Assembly (NCBI GenBank): GCA_020747015.1 | Contig: JAGTJM010000143.1 | Span: 1 to 26,280 of the forward strand | Direction of reading: 5' to 3' | From: Pyrenochaeta sp. MPI-SDFR-AT-0127 | Taxonomy: Eukaryota; Ascomycota; Dothideomycetes; Pleosporales; Cucurbitariaceae | DNA length: 26,280 nt | In this document: positions 9,529-19,306 of the stretch, one piece after another | How positions within the stretch are numbered: position 1 is the first letter of the stretch | How the letters are laid out: every line of letters starts with the position of its first letter | The notes under the pieces: generated by a model | What the model was told of the DNA's origin: nothing | Database searches by the model: none | Seen by the model: the letters and a program-made list of their open reading frames with translations, nothing else | Program-made: the position numbers and the translations under genes

Positions 9529-10898
9529 TTAGATGAGCTTCATCTTCTTGTCCTCTATCCTGTCATCCAAGTCCCGAACCGGCACCGGCCAGACGCTCAA
9601 GTATCCACAAGGCCCATTGCTAAACGCCAAAGCATACTCGCGCGGGAAATCTTCTTGGCCCTGAATTGCTCCAAGATACAGGCTCAAGCTGCCAGCAGGG
9701 CAGGTGCCATTACTGTGGTGTACAACGCTGCCAGTTGGCTGGGGCTGATAGGTAGCAACAGCAGACGCGGTAGGGTAGGCGTAGGTCGCGTTGTAGTGAT
9801 CAGACGAATTGCTGTACGAGTCGAGGTAGATGGCACCAGATGGAGAGGCTGATGGTGCGGGAAGAGATGGGACAGACGAAGGCGGCTGCGTCAGGCGGAG
9901 ATGGCATTCTTGAGCTGAAGGCGCATAAAATGAGCCTGCGCAGTTGGGCTGAGCTGATTTTTAGTGTACTATCATGACGGAGCGAAAGATGGATACAACG
10001 TACAGTGGTATGGCAAGCAATGCAGCACTTTGTTCCAGAGGTGGTGTTGACAACCATTTCGTTCTCAATCGGGAAGCCTTGTGCAGGGCGAAATATGACG
10101 CGGTCAAAGATGAGTGCGTTGTTGCCCTCATAACCTTCGATAGCATTGACTATGTACGTTAGAATATGACTGGTATTGACTGATTTGACAGGTATATATG
10201 TACTCACCAACATTATTGGGCGCACAAGCCTGGTAGATAGTTTCCTGTGGTGCAGTCTCGGTGATAGTCGTGGTGACGCTCACGGTGCTTGTGGACAGTG
10301 CTGTGGCCGTTTGCACAGGAACGTATTGAGTCTCAGGAAGGCCAGTGACTATGGTAATTGACGTGCTATTCACCGTGACAATGACGCTGCAGTTGACACT
10401 CATGGGATGTTTACGGTCCAGGCTAGAGGTGATACCATTTCTATCGACAACGAAGCCGCCAGTGTGATTTGCAGCCGTCTGACGTTTGAACATATGAAGA
10501 GCATATGCGTCACGGCCCTCGACCCCACCACGCTTGATACGGGGAATAGGCGTTGGGTTGGCAAAGCTCCCAGCGAGCAAAGGAAGGAAGCCTGGAGGTG
10601 TAGGGATGGTTCTTGCGGCCTGAGCAGTGGTTGTAGTGGTAGTAAAAGTAGTGGTCGTAGTCAGGATATCTGTATAGGTAGTCGCAGATGGCGTAATCAC
10701 GACGGTATCACGTGTGGTATAGGTGATGCGGAAAATGTTTGTTGTAGTCGTGGGCGCAGACATGCTAGTTGGAACCGCATCTGCTTCAGTGTAATAGTAG
10801 CCGTAATGAGTGGTGCAACTGGTCACAGAAGAGGTGATGTCCTGAGCTTTCACGGCAGATATGGCTGCCAGTGCAGCGAAGAAGGCAGGAACAAACAT
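9529..10898 (-). CDS. Secreted Thr-rich protein with C-terminal Cys cluster, three exons
   Basis: Exons are 10898-10208, 10149-10004 and 9948-9529 (minus strand), giving 418 aa. Intron 1 (58 nt) has donor GTGAGT and CTAAC/CATAG; intron 2 (55 nt) has donor GTACGT and acceptor CTCAG. Both junctions keep the frame and produce a continuous Cys-containing motif. Residues 1-18 are a clear signal peptide (cut about VKA/QD). Residues 40-100 and 175-220 are Thr-rich and probably O-glycosylated. KR pairs at 122-123 and 138-139 could be Kex2 sites. N-glycosylation sequons occur at N144, N169 and N177. A cluster CCxxC...NC...C spans residues 272-294, a pattern I associate with small Cys modules of fungal secreted proteins. 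The C-terminus is charged, so a GPI anchor is unlikely. Probable cell-wall or extracellular protein; no enzymatic function is recognised. Confidence 0.82.
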
Positions 10899-12108
10899 CT
10901 TGAAAACGATTGACTGATAGAACAGCGAACAGCAGAAAGAACTGTATTAAGAAAAAAGCGAGTGTAGGCTGCTGATGGAGTATACATGGTCTATGGGCGG
11001 AGCGATATATATATGTTTGGCTATTTGCCCACAGCTCGTCAAGGGAGACTCAGACGGCGTGGAAACTTGTCAATTGAGTTGAGATAAACTGAATGTAACG
11101 AGGCAGATACCACAAGTCATCTCAATAACGGGCTGCTGGCTGCTGCGAATCACCAGAAGCCTCGTGGCGTTGGAACAGGACAAATTGAGTACCTTTTTCG
11201 CCGCCTCAATCGATGTCTCTGTCCTTATAATATGTTAACACGATGGTACGAGATCTACACAAAGTTTCGCCAATGACTTTTTAATCCTCGGCTGTGCTTC
11301 GCACAACTTATTTAACGCTTTCGCCACCAGTGCACTGGGATGATATTTAAGAAGAGAATCGTGATAGGCTCAGGGAAAGATTTCTGTACCTGAGTCTGTC
11401 TGGACCTGGTGCAATCGGAAGCAAGACAAAGACCGGACAGTGGCACCAAGTCTCTATTCATGTACCGTTGTTTCGTTCCCAACGGCGCTGGTCGCACTAA
11501 CATTCTGTATCGGTGCTGCAGGAGGTCTTCTGCAGAAACCGACAGTAGAGATGTGAGCAACCGCTCGAGTCCGCTCTGTTCAACGGAACATCAGTCATCA
11601 ATCAAAATGACAACCGTACGAACACATGCACAAAGAGTAGCTCAAGATAGGCAGGTGAATAGTATAGAAGCTTTGCTCCAGACGAAAATACAGACAAGTT
11701 CGTCTTAGAAAGAGACGTCCCCAAATCGCCACATCCTCCTTTGGGCTTATGGACTCGTCGACGTTGTTTATCATCCCTTGCTTCCACCTACAGCAAACAG
11801 AGCAGGAGGGCGCCACACGTTGCTCATCCGCAAATTTTAATCAGTATATGTGTAAAACGCCGAGAAAAGTGAAACCGTGTCTAACAATGAAAAGGTGCAA
11901 TGCTTTTGGTAATGGAGACGGGTAATGGGCATGATCCAGATGCTAGGTTCGTGATCCACAACGCCAACCAATATGTGAAAGCTGCAAAGTTCGAGGTCTA
12001 GAAGAGTAGAAGTTCACACACACCATCAGAAGGTCTAGGTTCACTTGTTATAGGATCAGCCGTGCGGGAGGCTCCCAGAGTAGCCGAGCACCAGGCCCGC
12101 CTAGCCGT
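10899..12108. other. Intergenic region between secreted-protein and helicase genes
   Basis: About 1.2 kb with no supportable gene. The left part is the promoter and leader of the Thr-rich secreted protein. The right part (about 11850-12108) is the 3' flank of the helicase gene, which is read leftwards. Short open frames between 11300 and 11820 overlap on opposite strands and show no protein character. Confidence 0.5.
11005..11014 (-). promoter_or_regulatory. Possible TATA box of the secreted-protein gene
   Basis: An alternating AT run (ATATATATAT) lies about 107 bases upstream of the ATG at 10898, a reasonable distance for a TATA element with a leader of some 70 bases. It is the only such run in the proximal promoter. 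Confidence 0.4.
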
Positions 12109-13950
12109 TTAGCGGCGTGTACCGATCCTCAGACCGGGCACGCCCTTCAAGCCCATCTTACCAACAGTGGACTTTTCCAGCATGGGTGGTTCTGGGCAAC
12201 CCATCGTCCTTGCATACTCGTTTGCCAAGCGGACCAGGTCTGCGGTGGACAATTGCAGTTTCTTGAGGAAAGTTTTGTTGTACCCCAGAAAAGCCTGGTA
12301 GGCCTTCGATTTAACCACCTCATCGACATCGATGAAGGCCCTGTCGATACCTGGCTGATGCTTAGGCAGGCGCGATATCATGTCCACAGGGTACGGCTGA
12401 ATTGGCAATGTTTTATTGATCCTCGGGAAGAATGATTCTTGCTCAAAGAGAATGAGAACAGCTCGTCCATCCTTTCCAGCACGAGCAGTACGTCCAACAC
12501 GATGGACGTACTGTTCAGTGCTGGAAGGTAAGCCTAATTGGATTACCAGCCCAACATTTGGAAAGTCCATGCCACGCCCAACTACATCAGAAGCGAACAG
12601 AATCCCGCTCGACGCCTCTTTGAAGTCCTTAGTGGTACGTGTTCGAGATGGTTGCGACATGCGGCTGTGCAGCTCGAACAGCCTGAACTGAGGCAAGGCA
12701 TGCTTATACAAATCGTAGAGAAGCCCGACACCATTCGCTGTCGTACCAAAGACGATGGCTTTGAAGTCTGTAGGATCCTGGTTGTACTCTTCCTCAATCA
12801 GAGCTGAGAGTGCAGCAAAGGTGTGGCCAACATTGGGTACAGAAAAGTAGAATTGTGGAACGCGTTCATGGGTTGGAACCTCGTTCGGGTCCACTGTTGA
12901 GAGATGCGTGTAGCCAGGGAATAATACAATCTTAGCAACATCCAGGACCTCCTTCGGCAGGGTAGCAGAGAAGCACATTCCTTGCCAGCCGTCATTCTTG
13001 GGTGGGATCCGCCTTAGGATCTTCTTGATTGCAGGCGCAAATCCGGCGTCGAGCATTTGATCGGCTTCGTCAAGAACGACAGTCTTGAGGTGAGTAAACC
13101 TGTCACGGACTTCTTCCTCGCCCAATATGTCGTCCAGACGGCCAGGAGTCGCCACCAGGACAGTAGGGTTACCGTTGAGGAAAGCTTTCAGATTTGAGGC
13201 GCGAGATGTGCCACCAAACGCAGTATGGCACTCCATTCTCTGTGGCAGACAGGCGGTAACGCCATTGCATTCTTTAGCAATCTGAAGGGCCAGCTCACGT
13301 GTAGGGCAGACTACCAGAATTCCAACCTTACCTCTTGGAGGCGCATTGCCAGTCAAGAGGTTCTGGATCGCTGGCAGCAGGAAGGCCACGGTCTTGCCAG
13401 TGCCGGTCTTTGCCTGCACAACGCAATCGGAAGAGAACGAGGGGAGTTCGGTGAGCACCTTCTGTTGGACAGGAGACATGAATCTAGACAAGTCAGCTAT
13501 GATGCTTCGTGTATGGCCAAGTGCCTACTCGAATCCCATCTTCTCTAGGCCGTCAAGCAATCCCTTGTGTAACCTGTTTTTCAGATCGGAGAATGGCTTC
13601 GGCGCCGCATCGCCCGCCGCTGTGCTATACATCTGCCGCACATCAACAGTGTCTATAGGTTGCTGCATTGTATCTTCGACCTTGGGTCGCTTGGGCTGCT
13701 GCGCGGCAGAAGAGCGAGGCGTTGTCGGCGTAGCAGCAGTGGGTGCACCATTCGAACGGTCGCCACCGTTTCGCCGGGGCCACTTTCGCTTCGGTGGTGG
13801 TGGTGGCATGGCTATGGTTGACGCTTGTCTGTAGTTTGTTGAAAGGAAGATAGTTGACGGGCCGCTGGAGAGTGTATTAGTTGAAAAAGACAGGCGCGAA
13901 GGAAGGCGAGAAATAGCGAATGAGCGCAGTGAAAGAGAACGTGTTTTCAT
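12109..13950 (-). CDS. MSS116: Mss116-type DEAD-box RNA helicase, probably mitochondrial
   Basis: Two exons, 13950-13529 and 13483-12109 (minus), give 598 aa. The 45-nt intron (13528-13484) has donor GTAGGC, branch-like GCTGAC and acceptor TCTAG; splicing turns GA|A into E141 and restores the Q-motif segment MGFEFMSPVQ. All helicase motifs are visible: AKTGTGKT (165-172), PTRELA (201-206), TPGR (253-256), DEAD (279-282), SAT, and HRVGRTARAG near the C-terminal core. These enzymes use ATP to unwind short RNA duplexes; Mss116 and CYT-19 help group I and II introns fold in mitochondria. Residues 1-25 form a basic Ser/Arg presequence. A second in-frame ATG (M48, 13809) starts a Pro/Lys/Arg-rich segment, so a shorter form is conceivable. 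The symbol is by family resemblance; another mitochondrial DEAD-box paralog is possible. Confidence 0.9.
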
Positions 13951-14352
13951 TGTTTCTCACAATATCGTACATACAGGAAGCCTCCACCAGAATATTAAGA
14001 AGAAAATAAGGAGATCACAGTGTACCGAGAGGATGGGTGCGAGAAAACGCGAATGGCAGAAAAAGTCCACAACGGCCGGTACAACCCCGGGATATGTTTG
14101 GAGAAAAGGAAGTTGCTTATTCAGCAGCCTCCCCACAACGAGTATCAAAAGACTTCCAAGAGCTGTGTTTTGGGTCAATTTAATGACAAGAGCGGCTCAC
14201 CGAAAATTCATGCGCATATAGTTGCTGGCAATCCCCTCTTGCTTATACTTGATCTTGTGCAGGTTCATACATGCGATCACATCAGATCAATCCTCTTAAA
14301 CGCGGTAGAAAACATCCTAGGCGGCTGCATCTGTATGTGGTATCTAAGTACA
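13951..14352. promoter_or_regulatory. Shared divergent promoter region, helicase and amidase
   Basis: 402 bases separate the start codons of two genes read away from each other, so both promoters must lie here. The frame upstream of the amidase start stays open through this region to 14020, but that translation has no family resemblance. I see no clear TATA element. Confidence 0.5.
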
Positions 14353-16020
14353 ATGTCAAAGTCGCCATCTTCGAAGAGACCATGGGAAGAGATAGCCAAA
14401 GAAGCTCAAAAGCATCGAGATTTGACGATAGCTCAATTAAATCCGGCAGCGCCTCACGTGCCTCCGAACCAACCGAAGAATGTTCTGAGCCTTCCAGGAC
14501 AATTACTTAGCCAGTCCATCTTGGCCATAACTGCTCTACTACCAGAAGAGTTACTTGCGTGTCTAAAATCCGGTCAGCTTTCTGCTGTTGAAGTAACCCA
14601 AGCGTACCTGCAACAGGCCGTTGTTGCCCAAGGCCTGAGCAACTGTCTCACGGAGATTCTCCCGGATGCTGCCTTGAATCGAGCGTTGAAGATCGATGCC
14701 TATTTCCAGAAGCATAAGCGCCCGATTGGCCCGCTTCATGGCCTTCCTATAAGTGTCAAAGAGCACATTGAATTTAGTGGCTTGAGATGCACCACTGGTT
14801 ATGTTTCGCATTGGGATAACGTAGCCAAAGAAGACGCACATATACTTCAAGTCTTACAGGATGCAGGTGCTGTATTCCATTGTCGGACCACAGTTCCGCA
14901 AACCATGATGCACTTAGAGACCGACTCGAACTTGTATGGTGTAACCACAAACCCCCACAACAAGAACCTCACATCTGGTGGAAGCTCTGGCGGCGAGGGT
15001 GCTTTGATCGCGCTACATGGCTCATGTCTTGGGATTGGCTCTGATGTTGGTGGTTCTATACGTAGCCCAGCGGCGAATTGTGGCATTTATGGCCTGAAGC
15101 CAACTGCTTTTCGACTCCCTACCGATGGATGGGGCTATATGATGGCGGGCGCAGATACCGTAGAGACAGTTCTGGGTCCCCTCTCCACGTCGTTGAAAGG
15201 GCTGCAAATTTTTATGAAAGCGATCATTGACTCAGAGCCTTGGTTGACAGAACCTGCGCTCATTCCTATGCCGTGGCGAAACTACACAATACCCCAGGAT
15301 CGAGCTCTGAAAATTGGCGTCCTGTGGCACGACGATATCGTACGACCCCACCCACCAGTCACTCGTGCTCTGAACATGGTTGCAAACAGACTGAAGGAGC
15401 ATGGAATTGAAGTAGTAGATTTTCCACCATATCTCCACGATGAAGCTTGGGCAATTCTAGCCTCGCTTTACTACCCGGATGGAGGTGAAGCAGATTCAGA
15501 AGATATAGGCAAGTCTGGAGAGCCATGGCGACCACTATCCGAATGGATCATCAAAGAAAATCCCTGCGTGAAAAAGCTTTCAATCGGAGAGCTGGCGTAT
15601 TGGCTTGAGGAACGAGAAGCTTATCGTAAAGACTATGCACTGCATTGGAACAAACATGGCATCGATGCACTACTTTGCCCCACTGGGCCCGGTGTAGCCC
15701 CAAAGCACAATTCAGCAAAGTATTGGAATTATACTAGTCAGTGGAACTTGCTCGATTATCCCGGTCTAGTGTTTCCAGTATGCAACGTCGACAAGACACA
15801 GGATACTTGGCACGATGTTCGGCATCCGCTGAGCGGGAAAGATGACGAGAACCGCGGTTTATGGGATCCTGAAGAGTTCCACGGTGCGCCTGTTGGGCTA
15901 CAGCTGGTTGGCAGACGTTTCGAGGATGAAAAAATTTTGGGCATTATGCAACACATCGAAGCTACAATCGGGTTGAATTCGAAGCAGTTTGATTCACGCG
16001 ACTCATCTCTCTTAAATTAG
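14353..16020 (+). CDS. Amidase-signature hydrolase (fungal acetamidase/general amidase type)
   Basis: Encodes 555 aa without introns from the ATG at 14353; the longer open frame to 14020 is rejected because it has no family character and would run into the divergent promoter. The Ser-cisSer-Lys triad of the amidase signature family is complete: K136 in LPISVKEH, S211 in SGGSSGGEGA and S235 in GSDVGGSIRSP, with spacings (75 and 24) equal to those of mammalian FAAH. The oxyanion-loop segment and CGIYGLKPT follow, and the C-terminal GAPVGLQLVGRRFEDEK is typical. The family cleaves carboxamides to acid and ammonia; length and sequence style are those of fungal AmdS-like enzymes. No signal peptide, so probably cytosolic. 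The substrate cannot be told. It is convergent with the kinase-like gene, 229 bases away. Confidence 0.93.
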   Translation: MSKSPSSKRPWEEIAKEAQKHRDLTIAQLNPAAPHVPPNQPKNVLSLPGQLLSQSILAITALLPEELLACLKSGQLSAVEVTQAYLQQAVVAQGLSNCLTEILPDAALNRALKIDAYFQKHKRPIGPLHGLPISVKEHIEFSGLRCTTGYVSHWDNVAKEDAHILQVLQDAGAVFHCRTTVPQTMMHLETDSNLYGVTTNPHNKNLTSGGSSGGEGALIALHGSCLGIGSDVGGSIRSPAANCGIYGLKPTAFRLPTDGWGYMMAGADTVETVLGPLSTSLKGLQIFMKAIIDSEPWLTEPALIPMPWRNYTIPQDRALKIGVLWHDDIVRPHPPVTRALNMVANRLKEHGIEVVDFPPYLHDEAWAILASLYYPDGGEADSEDIGKSGEPWRPLSEWIIKENPCVKKLSIGELAYWLEEREAYRKDYALHWNKHGIDALLCPTGPGVAPKHNSAKYWNYTSQWNLLDYPGLVFPVCNVDKTQDTWHDVRHPLSGKDDENRGLWDPEEFHGAPVGLQLVGRRFEDEKILGIMQHIEATIGLNSKQFDSRDSSLLN

Positions 16021-16249
16021 TTAATTTTACTTACTCGGAGTAATTGTATTTACAGCGTTGGTGTTTTGTACCGCTTTTATACTTAGAGAACTTCCACAGA
16101 GATCATTTCAAAGCCGAGAGATTTGACTCCTCACAGTCAACTTTATTAAACATAAGCTTATAACCTCCTACAATAAGATGGCTGATCACATTGAATCTGA
16201 AGCTTCAAATTATCATTCAAATTAAACAAAAGAAATCGTGTCTTGGGTA

Positions 16250-17497
16250 TCAAACTCCGCAAATTTCCAGATCAGGAACACCATACAACCAAGTCATTGC
16301 CCACCAACGTGCGAGCTTTTCACCCATCCGAGTGATAAGAGCATGATCAACTTCGCGACTAAGCGCTAAACGCCTAGAGAAGACATTTGCGAGGGTGCGA
16401 CGTGGAGTTCCCAAGGGAAATGTTAAGTAGTCGTCCGAGGGGGATGATTCTGGGTATTCGATAAGAGATCTTTGATGAAGCTCTGCCGCACTTAATTCTG
16501 GCGAGTTCGCAAGAGTCCACCAAAAAAGCCTACTAATAGGCTCCTTACCCTCGTAGAAGGCAGCATTGAATTGGTCTTTGTTGTAGACCGAGCTCTGCAC
16601 AAACTTGAGGTATGACTTCAATACTCGCACGACATCGTTTGCACGACAATCATCCAACTGCTTGTTATCCCTCCAAAGACGTGATATGTGGTATGGATGG
16701 GAAATATGTCGCAGGTTGCCTAGATCACCCAGCTTCCAGTGAGTATCGTCTTGAACAAATATGTTTGCCGGTTTGATATCATCGTGACAGTACCCAGCAT
16801 TGTGAAGGCTTTCTATACTCCCAAGCAGCCGGTTGAAGGCTGGCCGGTAGAGTGAATCAACTTCTCGAAAGTTTTGAGCCCTTGCCCCTTCTGACATCTT
16901 GTGGGCAAGGTTGAATAGATTGCCACCCTTGAGACGTGGTGTGGCCAGATACCACCTCGGTGAATCTAATGGAGATGATGGGGCAGTAAAGTACGCCTTC
17001 ACGGGAAGAAAGCCTTTGGTTGTGGTGCTTGTATTCAGAGGGCATTTGCTCCCATCGATGTAAACATGCTTACATATTCCTCCCAGAAGCAGCGAAGCGG
17101 GGATCTCAGTTGGCCATTTTTGGCCTGGAACGCCTGGAGCGCAGTTGCGGAACGGGCTCCGACCAGGTGTGAATGTTTTGATGACTGTGTCTCTATAGGT
17201 GTACACTTTGCCTTCCCAGCCTTCGCCCAACACAGTCCACGAAGCCCGATTGGCTATAAGGTCATCCTGAAACTGCGAATCTTCGTCGTCTGGTCTCCAG
17301 ATGCCCGGATGCAGTCCTTCAGTACTCGAGCTAAATTGCGTCGAAGAGTATTTGGCAGCAAGTGACTGGCGATGAATATGGAAAAGGTGCTGCTGCTGGA
17401 AGATCGCTAAGAAAAGTAGAACAAATGCAACGCGATATCGGAAGTTATGAAGTGATCGCGAAGTGTGCGGAATCGAGGGCAGGAACGGTCGACCCAT
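16250..17497 (-). CDS. Membrane-anchored protein-kinase-like protein
   Basis: Encodes 415 aa, no intron. Residues 1-22 carry several Arg/His, then a hydrophobic segment at about 23-38 suggests a signal anchor with the bulk of the protein on the lumenal side (positive-inside rule). The rest is a protein-kinase-like fold: glycine loop GEGWEGKVY (91-99), VIK lysine K107, catalytic loop HDDIKPANIF (238-247) with D240, K242 and N245, and metal-binding GDLG (D258) in place of DFG. All key residues for phosphotransfer are present, although the activation segment after DLG is short and lacks a clear APE. A sequon at N155 and several Cys fit a lumenal domain. Related fungal genes are annotated only as kinase-like. 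The substrate and even activity are unknown; it could also be a cytosol-facing tail if the anchor is inverted. Confidence 0.78.
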   Translation of the reverse strand: MGRPFLPSIPHTSRSLHNFRYRVAFVLLFLAIFQQQHLFHIHRQSLAAKYSSTQFSSSTEGLHPGIWRPDDEDSQFQDDLIANRASWTVLGEGWEGKVYTYRDTVIKTFTPGRSPFRNCAPGVPGQKWPTEIPASLLLGGICKHVYIDGSKCPLNTSTTTKGFLPVKAYFTAPSSPLDSPRWYLATPRLKGGNLFNLAHKMSEGARAQNFREVDSLYRPAFNRLLGSIESLHNAGYCHDDIKPANIFVQDDTHWKLGDLGNLRHISHPYHISRLWRDNKQLDDCRANDVVRVLKSYLKFVQSSVYNKDQFNAAFYEGKEPISRLFWWTLANSPELSAAELHQRSLIEYPESSPSDDYLTFPLGTPRRTLANVFSRRLALSREVDHALITRMGEKLARWWAMTWLYGVPDLEICGV

Positions 17498-18266
17498 AGA
17501 CGCAGCGTTGTGGGCGTTCGTTTGTTAGGCGTATGAACACCGCGCTATCTTTTGTGTGAGCATAACTTGAGTGTTCATTTATAATCGGCTTATAATTCCT
17601 TCCTTGGCCACGAGCGGAAGCACACATGCCAGCACATATACGTGGGTAGGCCAAGCCTTAATCTCATTCAGAAAATAAGCTTTATGGGAAGCCCTAACAT
17701 GCCACCGCTATATTTGACTTCGTGACATCAAGGGTGTGGTCTCAGCCACTCAGCGGCTCAATCTCCGCTCTGTGTGTGGTTGCAACTTTCCAGGAAATCA
17801 AGGAATTTGTCTTGGAAACTCGGAAACCGGCCACAGCCACAGCGAAAGGCCAGATTAGCGCCCTGGCATAATGATAGTCTGGTTTTCATGGCTAAATCTT
17901 TGCCTGGGAATGACGACACCTTACAGGTTTTGTTTTTGCTGGCCTTGTATGGATATGTTCAGCGTCGAGGAACGTGAGGAAATGCAGACGTGTCGCAAGG
18001 TCAGTATGCATCCACGGCTCAACGCCCTTCTCCACTTCCCTGCATAAGGCTTTGATTGGTCTGCTCCACGGGTAGGTCAAAACGCCCACAATGTATTGTC
18101 CCCAGATTTGTATCGTCAAAAAGTGTGAAGATTGAGTACTGACCGACTATGACGTCATATGCGCCACACCTGGTTGCCGAAGCGCAATGCCAGGTTGGGA
18201 GTTTGCATGACTACCAATCACAGTGTGCTCTCTATGTCTTGCTTTTGCAATAAATTGCGGTAAACC
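17498..18266. other. Intergenic region between kinase-like gene and methyltransferase pseudogene
   Basis: About 770 bases between two genes read away from each other, so former and present promoters should lie here. Open frames are short and overlapping, and I found no RNA gene or repeat. Confidence 0.5.
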
Positions 18267-19215
18267 ATGAATACCGAAGCACAATCGGTGGAGGACAGGA
18301 CGCGCCTGAAAGCCCATTTTGACGACTACAAGTATGAGCGCAGGTGCAAGCTTGATGGGTAGCGACTGATAGAAGCCACTGTGACTAGAGATGAGCAATG
18401 CACGGGCTGGTCCAGCATCTGGGAACAAAAAAAACTAGTGTATGGGGTCGTGGTCGCCCTTCGCCAGCCTTAATCATCTTCCTGGAGAATGAGCCTCAAG
18501 GCCGCGCGCTTCAAGAGCATGAGAAGCCATTGAGGGCCCTCGTGCCAGTAAGAGGAACTGCCAAATACAACATCGTCTACTGAACTTCTGGCAAGGGTTG
18601 CGGCAGAGGTCATGATGTGGCCATGCTAGCCTCGCATGGAACCAACCTGGGCCTTAGAGGTTTCTCGACTAGCGGTCGAGACGGCAAACAAAAACGTCGA
18701 AGCTCAGCTTGCGAGTCCATCAGCTCGACATTATGGCAAAGGATTTGTTCGATCCGAGCCCAGAATTGCAAAGGCCACCCTTGGGGATTTCTTCAAAAGA
18801 AATTTCGAATCAGAGTTTGGAGCGAATCTTCGAGGCTTTGACGTTATATACAACTACACGGTATGTATATGATCTGAGCGACATTGATCTGAATACTAGA
18901 GCCCCAACTGTTACTCTGCCAGTTACTTCCTGAAATGCGAAAAGACTGGGTCAAACGCATGTCGGAACTGCGTGCACCTACCGGGGTACTGATTTGCCTT
19001 GAATTCCCGATGTGGAAGCCTCTCAAAGCCAAAGGGCCCCACGGGGTCTTAAAAGGAACCTCTCCGCTGAGGGTGGGATGGACTGGTAAGTGAATCAGGT
19101 AAGATGATGACCCCAGATGAAGCACAAGGGGAATTTGAATGAACGGCCTACTGGAAGCCAACAGAGTCATTTGAACAGAGTCGCAGAGAGGATATGATCA
19201 GTGTGCAGTGTTCCG
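18267..19215 (+). pseudogene. Decayed TPMT-type SAM-dependent methyltransferase
   Basis: The exon pattern of a fungal thiopurine-methyltransferase-like gene is still readable. Exon 1 (18267-18331) starts MNTEAQSVEDRTRLKAHF; intron 1 is 18332-18388. Exon 2 (18389-18547) goes from GWSSIWEQ to VWGRGRPSPALI and ends LVP; intron 2 is 18548-18595. Exon 3 (18596-18860) opens with the SAM-binding GCGRGHDVAMLASHG and ends in FDVIYNYT; intron 3 begins GTATGT at 18861. Exon 4 has LPEMRKDWVKRMSEL, VLICLEFPMWKPL and, near the end, YWKPTESFEQSRREDMISV. Breaks are: a frameshift in an A8 run (18427-18434), a net +1 shift near 18656, a lost acceptor (TG at 18909-18910 where AG is expected before 18911), one or more indels at 19040-19085, and a TGA at 19140-19142 where the family has Arg. 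The 3' end is approximate. Family members methylate thiols or halides or are uncharacterised. Confidence 0.85.
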
Positions 19216-19306
19216 CAAAGTTTATCACCATGATGAGAGCCAACATTATGTTCAACAGACGTTGCATTTTGACGACTGTGAGATACTATATAACCCATAC
19301 CCATTC

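Noticed and set aside
13484..13491. Start of the helicase at 13491 as a separate protein
   Set aside because: It would start with TTG within an intron; splicing 13529 to 13483 restores the Q motif and joins the N-terminal exon.
14020..14352. 111-codon upstream extension of the amidase frame
   Set aside because: The extension has no amidase similarity, crosses the divergent promoter, and the ATG at 14353 gives the normal family length.
17774..18119. Short overlapping frames upstream of the methyltransferase pseudogene
   Set aside because: They lie in the promoter area, overlap on opposite strands and show no motif.
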